Source: Chrysaora quinquecirrha
Lineage: Eukaryota > Cnidaria > Scyphozoa > Semaeostomeae > Pelagiidae
Direction: 5' to 3'
Assembly: GCA_014526335.1 (NCBI GenBank)
Contig: JACTAT010000187.1
Location: 124,001-188,000 of the forward strand
DNA length: 64,000 nucleotides
The position numbers and the translations under genes were made by a program. The notes under the pieces were generated by a model. That model had not been told where the DNA came from. It ran no database searches and worked only from the letters and a program-made list of their open reading frames with translations. Each line of letters opens with the position of its first letter. The stretch's first letter is position 1. Of the stretch, positions 23,995 through 35,900 are shown piece after piece.

Positions 23995-26900
23995 CAAACA
24001 ACTGACTAATCAAACAACTGACTAACTAACTAATTAACTAAGTAACTAACTAAGTAACTAACTACCTAAATAATAAAGTAACAAACTAACTCACAATATC
24101 TGTCTTCCTATTTTGTAGATTCAGAAGCGGGATACTCGAATAAAAAACCTTGAGAATGAATTGCAGAATAATAAAACGAAAGTAACAGAAAGCGCAGGAC
24201 AAGTGAAAAATTTCGAAGCAGTTATTGATGAGAAAATGAAGAAGATCGCTGAATTACATGGAATAATTCATTTGAAAGAAGCAGAAAAGAAACAAGCATC
24301 TTCTCTTATTGATAAAGTTAAAAGTTTGCACTCGGAGCAATGTCATGAATTTGAGCAACAGATAGAGCTGGTAATATTTACTATGTCATTTTTCCATTAC
24401 AGTTTTTTAATCAGCAACGGGTTAATAAGCCTAACCCAGGGGGTGCTTAATATAGCCATAGAGATTGGTATAACTTGGATATGGGTATGTGCCGCCAACA
24501 TGGGTGGTTATTTGGCCCTGAAATTCTCTAAATATGGGTATTATTTTACTGAAACCCCATATAACAGGGTAGGAAATTGAAGAGAACTGCTAAATTTAAC
24601 TTTATTTGTGTCCGAATAGTGTTAATGGCGTGCCTAAAATGTTCCTATGTAGTGCGATTTCAAGCAATAAACGTTTTTTTTAAGAAAGTTTTTTTGGGCC
24701 AGTATTGAAACTTTCTTAGATTTTTCATGTTTTCAGTACCAAAACTTTCTTGTGACTTTCTTTGCAAAAATTTTGGAATGCAGTATTTCTGCGAATGCAC
24801 AGTTTAAGACACTGTATACCTCGCACAAATACCACGTTTTTCAAAGAAAATAATCATTAGACTCGTTTAATAGCAAGCTGAACGACTGAACAGAAGAGCG
24901 AAAATAACATACAGAACATTAGGCGTGAAAGTATGAAACAAAACTTTCTTAACTTTCAAAAATCCAGTATTGAACTTTCTTAAGTTTTTGAGACGTTGAG
25001 CACTACTTTCTTATAAACCACTTTCTTATAAAAAAACATGTAGTATGACCTAGAAAGTCTTTTTTTCTCTGATATTCCGGTGCGTCTGTAAAATTTCGGT
25101 GGCTGTATTTGTTTCGCCCTCTAGTTATGCAAACGTTCTTTTCAGTTTTTAAATTTGTGCTTTATTAACAGCTCCAACAGAGACTTGAAGCAAAATTGCT
25201 GCAAATAACAAACATGGAAACGAACTTTTCTGGTAAGATTCGTCTTGTTTCTCTTTCCTTTTTGTCGTTAAAGATTTCCAGTGGACTTCAAACTAACAAG
25301 GTTTTAAAATTGCGAGAAACGGCGGAAACAATTTTGGACATAGCAAATATATTCGGACTTATCAAGGCTGTTTCTGACACCGTATTAGACATGATAGTCA
25401 CCACTTATCATGACAAGCCTTTGATATTTAGTTGGGCAACGTTTCGGGAGAGATCCGTCTCCCATCATCGGGAAATGAGAAATGTTGTTTCTTTCCTATT
25501 TATTGCAAAGGTCGGATCGAAAGGTGTACATAAATCAAATGTGACCCATGGTCGAATTGACAAAAGCATAGTCAATAGAAAGGAGGACCTTGCCAATCAT
25601 TGTTGGACGGAAAAACACCAGATCGATTGGGATAACATTTCAGTGATTGATGAGGATAAGAACTGGAAAAACAGACTTGTTAAAGAAAGCATTCACTCAG
25701 TTCTATCAACTCCTTGTATCAATCAAGTATCTTACTCAATCTTAGAAATCTGATAAAATCTTAGAAACTGAGCACCAAAAAATTCCCAAGCTTCCTCGCA
25801 CGTCCGGTTGATTTCACACCTTTCGATCCGACCTTTGCAATAAATAGGAAAGAAACCACATTTCTCATTGCCCGATGATGGGAGACGGATCTCTCCTGAA
25901 ACGTTGCCCAACAAAATATCAAAGGCTTGTCATGATAAGTGGTGACTATCATGTCTAATTTTGGACATGCTTCAAAGCTTTTTCGCCTTACTCTCCTCAA
26001 TGTATAAACTTCAGAAACAGACCAAAGCAATTAACTGAAACCAAATTTTATACCAGGATGGGGACCGAAAACACCAATCAGAAAGTGAAGCCGGATTAGC
26101 ATTGTGTTTTAAATACCAATCAGCTTGCGGGATACAGCGGGAAGATCAATTGAATTAATTACAAGTGTGAAAACGAACTCTTCCTGTCTACTGTCTTTTG
26201 GTTTTGATTAGGACAGATTCCAATACACCTAAATGGAACGAAGATCTTGCTTTAGATTTTGTGGTTTCCCTCGCTTGATTAACCCACCACATCAAGCATA
26301 ATAACCCACCATACTAGTGCTTATCCAACACAGTACGCAAAAACTACCACCACAACAAGCATAGTAACCTACCAAATCAAGCATAATAAACTCGAACATC
26401 TAGCATAATAACCCACCACAGTAGTTCTTATCCATCTCAGTACGCAAAAAATACCACCACATCAAGCATTATAACCAACGACATCAAGCATAATAACCCA
26501 CCACATCAGTGCTTATCCATCACGGTACACAAACATAATAACCCACCACAGTTGTGTTTATCCAACACAGTACGCAAAAACTACCACCACAATGCGCAAA
26601 ATGTACCACCACAGAAGTGCGTATAGATTTGCTAGCCTGTATGAGGCCTCTGTGATAAGAATCTTTTTTACGAAACTTCTTTAAATTTCCTGTCAGCTGT
26701 GCAAAGAGAATTAGATATGAAGACCTCAATATGTCATGATTTGCAAGAAGAATTAGAAAAATCAAGAGGAAATTTAGAAGAAAGGTCACGATTGCTGTTA
26801 CAACACGAAAACAAATTAAAAGTAAGATTTTTATCATGATTATCTTTTTCCCACTTTCTGTCATCTATCTGCTGCAGGTTTCAGAAATTTGACTGATTTC

Positions 26901-29900
26901 TTGGTCTGGTTCTGATGAACAATCATTTCGTATTGCTTAGTTCTGAGAAAGATTTCTTCGTAGGTTCCATGCAGCAAAGAGAAACTATAGCTTTGTATGA
27001 TACTGTTATCATAAGCATCTTCCTTTCATTCCGTATTCATTAGCATCTTCATTTCGTGCTGTTTTCATTGGCATCTTCATTTCATACTGTTTTCATTATC
27101 ATCTTCATTTCATACCTTATTCATTTGCATCTTCATTTCATACTGTTTTCATCAGCATCTTCATTTCATACTGTATTCATTAGCACCTTCATTTCATTCC
27201 GTATTCATTAACATCTCCCTTTCATACCATATTCATCAGTATCTTCATTTCATACTATGACTGAAGAAATTTATTAACCTTGTTCATTTCATATTGTTAT
27301 CATTAGCATCTTCCTTTTGTGCCGTATTCATTAGCATCTGCATTCCATTCCGTATTCATTGGCATCTTAATTTCATTCTGTATTCATTAGCATCTTTATT
27401 TTTTACCATTTCATTGGCGTCTTCATTTAATACTTTACTCATTAGCATCTTCATTTCATGATGTAGTCATTAGAATCTTCATTTCATACTGTAATAATCA
27501 GCATCTTCATTTCACACCGTAATCATTACAATCTTTATTTCATGCTGTCTTTTTAGCACCTTTTTCATTTACTTCTGTATTAATTAGCATCTTCATTTCA
27601 TATTGCATCCATTAGCATTTTGTTCATTTGCTACTGTGTTAATCAACATGCTTCTTTTCTGACAATATTTTCTAGCATCTTTATTTCACACTGTAATCTT
27701 TAGTGTCTTCCAGTATCACTGCAAAAAGAAAGCCTAGATGATATATCTTTATATTTCATGAAAAAGTAGTTTATATGCGGCCTCAACTCTAGAGACAATG
27801 TAAAAGGGCTTGTAAAAAAATTTAAAATACTTGTTCTCTCTTCATAGACACTGCAGCAACAGTTAGCCAAGGAGTCGACACAAGTTGAAAACTTAGAGCT
27901 TTCCTTATCAAATTGTAAAAACGAGCTTAACGTCATCTTGGAAAACACTGAACAGATGAGAGAAGATTCTGAAGCTGAACGGCAATTAAAACAAGCAGAG
28001 GTTTGAGGCCTATGGTCATTTTTGTTTCTTGTTTTTCGTTTTTGAAACACCATAAACTTCCGCACATAAGCCAGGTATTGATGCAAAATTTCTTCAATAG
28101 CACCGCCCTTTTCCTGGAATTTTACAAGCAACCTTTATACACCTTTTCAACTAAAGGCCTCGTTTTCAAAAAATTTGAAAATTGTGTCACAGAAACATTT
28201 CGACGTCAGATTCGAATTCAGCACCTTCGTTTTAGTGGTTGGGCAAAGTTTTACGCTTCTAGTCCTTACGATGTTCATTTTATAGCGATTAAAAATTTGA
28301 AAAGTTATAAAGGATTTGATCGTGAAAAATGACTGTGGGTGTAAAATTTCACCCCGAGCGATTTTTCACGGTCAAATCCTTTATAGATTTTCAAACTTTT
28401 TGTCGCTATAAAATCAACATCTTAAGGAATAGAAGCGTAAAAATTTGCCTCAATACTAAAATGAAGGTGCTCAATCTGAATTCGGGTTCAAAATATTTGT
28501 ACGAAAAAATTTTCGCAAATATTGAAAACGAGGCTCTTTGTTGAAAAGGTGTATGCTTACCGCGCAAGTTTATTGTCGCAGTACTTTTTGTCGCAGCATG
28601 TAGCCTCTAGAGCAACACATTTTCAGAATAGTTGCGTCGACAGAACAGAAGAGAAATCGCACGTATGGCTGCAGCTTAATAAGACAACATGGGCTTACCC
28701 ACAAGTAGTCTTACTTTATTTCGCAGCGGAAAGTGCAAGACGATAACTGGATTCATAGAACATTCTGAATGTCTTTTTCATTTTTCAAGGTCATGTACCT
28801 TTAAAAGTTTCAAGCTTCTTAAGTTTTGTGTAGATGATTTTAGAGAGCAGCGTATTCCTCGCTGCCTGAGCGTGGCGTAGTGGTTAGCACTTGCGCTATT
28901 TGCGCTCAAGGTCTGTGGTTCAAATCCAGGCTAGGGAGCACAAATTAAATTAATAAGGTGTAAAAGCCTTGCTCTCTGTGACACAATTTGTAAAATTGGT
29001 ACCTTAGGGCCTTTTTATATGGGGGAAATCATCCCACCTTCCAGCCCTGTAGCTGAGAGGTGAGATCTCACCTTCCAATACAAACCTTTGTGATTTTCAT
29101 CTTCTGTGTATATGGAAAACGTTTCATCCCGGTCAGGTGAGATCTCACTCGTTGAGAGGTGGGATCTCACCTTGGTGGGATGAAATTTTCTCATATAAAC
29201 GCTGGAAGGTGGGATGAAAGCTGGACTATGGGATGAAATTGCTCATTATGCGCAAGCGCCAGACATAATCCTATTGTCTGAGAAAATTAAACAATAGCGG
29301 AAATATGAGACAAGTGGCTGGAAGGTGGGATGGAATTCTACATGTAAACTATTGAAAATTTGGTCTCACTGCTCAGCTGACGGGCTGGAAGGTGGGATGA
29401 TTTTATCCATATAAACAGGCCCTTAGTGATGAAGGCCTAAAAACCCTCGTAGCGCCGACTGTATGGCTGCACGCGAGTCGAAATATACTCCACAGGTAGT
29501 ATAGCATAAAATGGAAAAAGAAAAATATGGCCTGAGCTTAGGGGTGAATAGTTGTAAAGCGGTGCTCAATATGTCCAATTATAGATAACGGCGTTATATA
29601 AAAGCCATGACCTTTACATTTACACTAAGTTTGGTACTTCCAGGGTAATTGTTTATCTAGAATGATCCCTTTTCGAATTATAGTGTCAAAGACTAAACGA
29701 GCTACTCACTAAGGCAAAAGAAGAACTTAGTAAGAAAACGAATGAGTTGATCAATCTTCGCGATTCGTTGAAACAACGAGATGAAATGCTAATGCAGAGC
29801 CAAAACAGAATAACTGAGCTAGAAGAATATCAGGAACAACAGGATGAAGGCCACAAAAAACTCAGAAATCAAACATCTTTAGAAAAACAACGAATCGAAG

Positions 29901-32900
29901 ATGAATTCAACGGCCTAAAAGCAAAACTTGAAAAATCAAGTCAAACTCTGGAACTTCAAATCAAACAAATAACTGAACTCGACTCGGCTTTGAAGGAGGC
30001 ACATTCTGAGCTGAAACTCAGAACTGAAAAGGTTCACGAGCTAGAAATTTTATTAAGAGATATGCAGAATTTATCTGATGAAAAATCTAATCGTGTTGGT
30101 GAGCTTGAGGAAGAGATAAAAATATTGAATGCTCGGATTCAGGATTTGGTAGCAAGAAATCGGGAAATTGAAGATAAATTTACTGATGCCGATAAACGAT
30201 GGCATGATGCAACATCAAAAGCAACCGAACTTGATAAGGAGGTAATATTTTCTTGATTTCATTGCATTTTTTCTTATATATGCCTGTTATCTGTGAGTTA
30301 GGTTGTCTATTGCTGCTCTAAGCGTATGATTCAACTCGAATTTCCAAATATGGGCATAGGGAAGAATCACAAAACGACGTGAGAAAGCGTCTCGCGGAAA
30401 GCCAGAAAAATCGTCAAGTAATGAACAAACCAGTATTGCGGCAATATTCTTTTAATTCTACCTTATTGCCGGCACTGTCAGTTGGCCTTGCTACTTTTAT
30501 GGCAACAATAAGTAAGGGATCTGGTACGAGTATCCTCTAAAAAACAAACAATACGCGTTCTTGCTGTAAATTGTTGCATCTCACCTTTACTGTATATGTA
30601 TTGTAAGTTCTGATACTCGGATCAAGCGGCCTAAGCTTTCAAACAAATACTTTCCGAAAATGAAGTAAATGGGGAGAAGAACCTAATGTATACCTAGTGT
30701 AAACAAGCGGAAGAATACACCTAACATAACCCAACATATTGTGTGGATTTTCCACGATCGGCGTACCACATTTGATGGGATTCCAAGCTCAATGAAATTG
30801 TCGAGTATGTACAGTAACTCTCCAAGTCATGCAGCTATACAAGTAATACAGGTATCTCCAAGTCATACAGCTATATAGGTAATACAGGTATCTCCAAGTC
30901 ATGCAGCTATATAGGTAATACAGGTATCTCCAAGTCATGCAGCTATATAGGTAATACAGGTATCTCCAAGTCATACAGCTAATTGCTGCCCTTTATGAAA
31001 TTAGCCTTTGCCAATAGACCTTTTCATAGAGGTCTGGGTCGGCGCGACATTTTGCTTGAAAATGGTAGATATCTTAAGTAAGGGAATCCTCTCCGCATGC
31101 AACGACCTTGATTGCAGCCGCTTTTGGAGGGGTAGTGCAGCAGGTTTTTCTTCTAATTCACAAATAATAAAAGGAAAAGAGAGAAAAGGAATCTGCGGCA
31201 GTAAATGTTAACAATATCTGTAGAGACTCGGAAACAAAATGCAAGTAACTCCATGAAAGAAAATGCTTGATGAAATGCTTCCTAGAGCAGATAAACTGGG
31301 ACTTGAATCCTTTCTTTCACTTTAACTCTAAAAAACGTGAATTTGAAGGCTGCTGCAATATCTCTCCTGACACGAACGCAATTCCTGTCTTTGCACGTGG
31401 AGAGGATTGGATTCCTTACTCAAGCTGTCTACCATTTTCCAGAAAAATGTCGCGCTGACCCAGATCTCTTTGTAAAAGTCTATAGCAATCAGCACCTTCT
31501 TTTTAGTGTTGTGGCAAATTTTTATGATAGCGATAAAAGTTTGAAAATTTGAGGTGTAAAATTTCACCCCGAGCGATTTTTCACGGTCAAATCCTGTTAA
31601 GCCATGCACCTTTTAAAGAGAGAACCTTTTGTGGTACTGGAGTTGATACGGGGTTGACAAAGCAGTATAGAAAATAGAAACACTGGGTTGAGTATGTTTC
31701 CTGTAAATCAAGCTTAAACTGCCTAAAACAGATTTTTGTTTATGAATTTCAACATTCTTATTCTTATTGAGTGGATTTTCCTTTTTAGCTATCAACCGTC
31801 CATAAAGAGCTGAAACAAACTGTGTCTGATTTGTCAATGCTTCAGAAAGTGTTAAACCAAAACCAGAAGGAAATTCAGATAAAAGAAGAAAAGGTTTCTG
31901 AACTTGACAGGTAATCTGACAGACACGCTTTGGGTGCGTCTTTTTGAAGCGAAGCAAAAGTTTGATTCGACATTTTACCGTGAGGAAGCGTCTTCGCTTC
32001 TTCCTGCCCGAATCAAGCAAATTTCATTTGTTCTTTTGGAACTGATTCGGTTTTTCATTGTTGTTTCTGGGTTCGTCTTTAGGTTACGGGATAATTTAGG
32101 ACTGGATCGAGTTTGATTTTCAAGACAAAATGGCGGGAAAGGAAGCGAGCCAACTTTTTCTGTTAGGATTTCTGTCAAGATTTGTCAGCTGTTGGATTAA
32201 AATTTTGACTTATTGCGTGGATTTTCATAGTTTCTTGCGGCAGCTACTTGAAAAAGAGGCTATAACGTTTTGGAAACTTGAAATTTGCTTGAAAAATCGC
32301 ATTAATGAGTTCTTTTCGTTTTGCTTCGGTTCCACGTCTTCATAGAATCAAAAAGCAAAGCAAATCTGTGATTCGCTTCAAAAGAACGCACCCTTTATTT
32401 ATAAAGAATCACTTTATAAGGAATCTAGTTTGTAGAAGGCTGCCAAATTCAGGTCCCATTTATTTGCAGTCAAAACTCACATAAATTACGATAAATCCTT
32501 TTTCCCTTTTAGGATGCTGAATCTAAGTCAAGAAGAAAATCAACAAAAACAACTTGAGCTACAAGAGAAAAGCATGAAACTTGTAATGATGGATGAAGCC
32601 ATGAAAGAACATAAATTGGAGCTCAAGCAAAAAGCAGTTGCGGTAAGGCCAGGGGTACTTGAATTGAAGTTTTGGGATAGGGACGTGCCGCCGGAGCAAC
32701 AAAATGCCTACGCATATTTATACCGAATCCCTAAAAATATATACCCAAAATTATACAAAAATATTAACTTCTTCACTACTTTATATGCTTAAATTTACAA
32801 TAATATGTCAGTTCGAAACAAACTTCATCAAGAATAGTGAAAACAAACGAAAATAAAACCGTTTTCAATAAAGCTGATACCGATTTTAGAGAAATTAATA

Positions 32901-35900
32901 CCCTTGGATATTTATACCAATTTTCATAAAATTAAGACTGTTTATTCCAAAATCATGAAAAAGGATACCCTTAGGGGTTGCACGTCCCCAGTACCCAAAA
33001 TATATTAAGTACCCCCCGGGGCCACAGTCCCATCGTGTTAGAGGCTATTTCTTAGCGAAACACCATATCATATATCAGAACCATTAGGTTTTATTTATGC
33101 GCGGCAACCCTTCAGTAGCTTATGTAACATATGTATGATATCTCATATAGTTAAATAAGTATATAGCATACACGTTTTTTTTATAAGGAACCTTAACTCT
33201 GAGTTGAGGCTGGAGTTCCTTAATTTTTCAACAAAATGAGGCTGAAGTTCCATATGCTGTTCCTTTTCGTGAAATATGTTGGAATACTAATTTTAACCGT
33301 AAATTCATATAAACTTGCTTCCTTTTCTAACTTTAAATATAAATGGAATCTTTTTTGGAAGGACGATGGGAAATACATTGTTATTCTGCTATTTTTCGCA
33401 CAAATAGTCTTGTTCTTGAAAAAAACTATACAAAACTTCATCCGAGTCTCGGCAGTTCCTTAAAGTTCCTTAATTTTTTGGGAATTTTCAGCCTTGAGTT
33501 CCTTATAAAGGTGTTCTTTATAAAAAAAGCGTGTATACTCGATCGATTCATATAGTCTGGGTCAATTGGTGTTTAAAAACAGACGCATGTTAGCGCGGTA
33601 CTTTGGGGCGCAGATAGACAGGATAAGCGCAGATAGACACAGTATGACCAGGCTTAATGGATGGCAGCTGTTCTGTCTCCTTTCTTGTTGAGGATTTTAA
33701 AGGGAATTCCGACTTCGAGAATAATTATCGTTGAGTTGGTTGAATTCCCTTAACTAAGAAAATTATTTCAGAGATTCCTTTCAAAAATCCTTATAACAGC
33801 GGAGAACCGACTGAGACGACCACCATGTTTTGCGGAATCCTCTATTAACTTAGCATAGCAGTGGCACAGAACATTATGTTGCCCTATTAAATTACTAATC
33901 TTCTATCTTTGCAGGTGACTCAACTTGACATGACTTTCAAAGAGCAGCAAAGCGAGTTTCAACACAAAATGCTCGCATCGGAGCATAATCTAAACAGAAC
34001 TGTGGAGGAGCTCAATCAAAGAACAATCGAGGTACATTTGTACTGAGCCTATAATAACTGTTTCTGGGGGTAATTCTAGAAAGTATCAACCCGAAACCGT
34101 CAGCACAAAACCGAGCTTGTGAGGTTTTTTCCAGAGGCTGAGCGTTAATATTTTCGGTATTGCCCAAAAGAAACTGCTATTACATGGTTTATTACCCTAT
34201 GAACGGGGCATGGTCGTGACCCCTTATGATTAAGAAACACTTATTTAAAGCCATTAAAACGAAGCCAAATGTTTTCAACCAATCAGATTCCATAACAGAG
34301 TTGCAGCCCTAACCATAGGGTAGTAAAAAGCCTATAATAACTGTTTCCGAGGGCAATATCAGAATATATTAACCCGAAGCCGTCAGTACAAAGCAATGGC
34401 TAAGGGTTAATATTTTCGGTATTGCCCGAAGGCAAACAGTTATATGGTTTATTACCCTGTGGAAAGGGCATGTTCATAACGCCATAATGATTACAAAACC
34501 CGTATCATGTTTGAAGCCATTACAACGAAGCCATTTGGTGTTGCGTCCTATACCTTAAAATTTCGAACGTCTGACATAATGTTTGTGTATCATAGAATAA
34601 TAGCTAATGCCCTATCACCACGTCGCATTCGAATGTCTTCGGCCAATCAGATTCCATAACAGAGTTGCAGCCTTTACCACAGGGTAATAACCAATATGTC
34701 GAATAGACCTACCGTAAATGGCCGGTCAAACGCTTTCTCTCGAAATAACACCCCTCTCCAATAAAGGCTCAGGTTTGAAAATCTTTTATTAAACCCTACT
34801 TTCTAATAAACGTCCCAAGGCTAAAGGGTAAACTTTGAACGCCCAAGTTCAATTCAATTCAATTCAACTTTTTTGATAGCATACAATCCTAATTACAAGG
34901 TACAAAAATATTGTATACTTCACGACCCAAGACAGCAGAACTTATGAGTTCGTGGGCCGTTAAATTAAAATATAAAGTAAAATAAAACAAGTGCTTTTAT
35001 TTAATTGAAGATATTGAAGCAAAGGCCCTGGGCCACTGAACATTTGCCTTAATTTGAAACCCCATTAGCGTTATTTTCCTGACGATAGGGCACAAACAGG
35101 GGTAGACTATGATAAGGAATCCATCCATTTTGATTGGGTAAGATTTGAGGAGTTGGCACAAAATTTTCTTGATGATTTCAAAATTTTCTGGTCCGAATTC
35201 TTTGACATCATATGTTGTTGATGATTTGACACTGGAATGAAACCATGCCGGTATGGGCTTTTTGCGTGCCGTGAAACCATGCCGGTGGTGTCATATCGTA
35301 CCGGTGTGGTATACTGATGTCGTATAAATGAGGTCTGAGTGGCCAAATGAACTGACCATACAGCACAACCAAAAAATGTTCCTCACTAAACATTTTTGAA
35401 CTCCGATCAAACATTCATTGAACAATGTTCAGTGGCTGGACAAGGTGGCCAAATGAACTGGATTTGTCACTGAACTTCACTTTTGGGCGATCTATCTTTC
35501 AGTCAGTGAATTGTTCAGTTCGTTTGTCCAGAACCTAACTTCTTTGACTAGTCTATCTTCTTTTTGGAAAAATCTAACGTTGTGTTTTTGCCACTGAGCA
35601 AAATTTATCAGGTCCTTTAGGTAATCTTTAACTGCGTTACTTGTTTGAACTCAAAGAAATGATGATCATGACTGATCCAGGATATTTTCACTCAAACTCT
35701 AGGCTATACAGTAAACGTAACAACTCTATCCAAATGAAGGCCCTGTTTACACCATACCGGATAGCTATCGGAGCTCTGGGAGCACTGTGCCTTGCATTTA
35801 ATTACACTCTTTTTTATAAGAATATTGTTTATAAGAATATTCAGGCTCAGAATCATCCTATTTTTAAGAATATTGTAAGAATATTGCTCAGCCTCAGCTC

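Noticed and set aside
28866..28945. A functional tRNA gene
   Set aside because: A and B boxes are present, but acceptor and anticodon stems do not fold convincingly; better explained as a SINE head.
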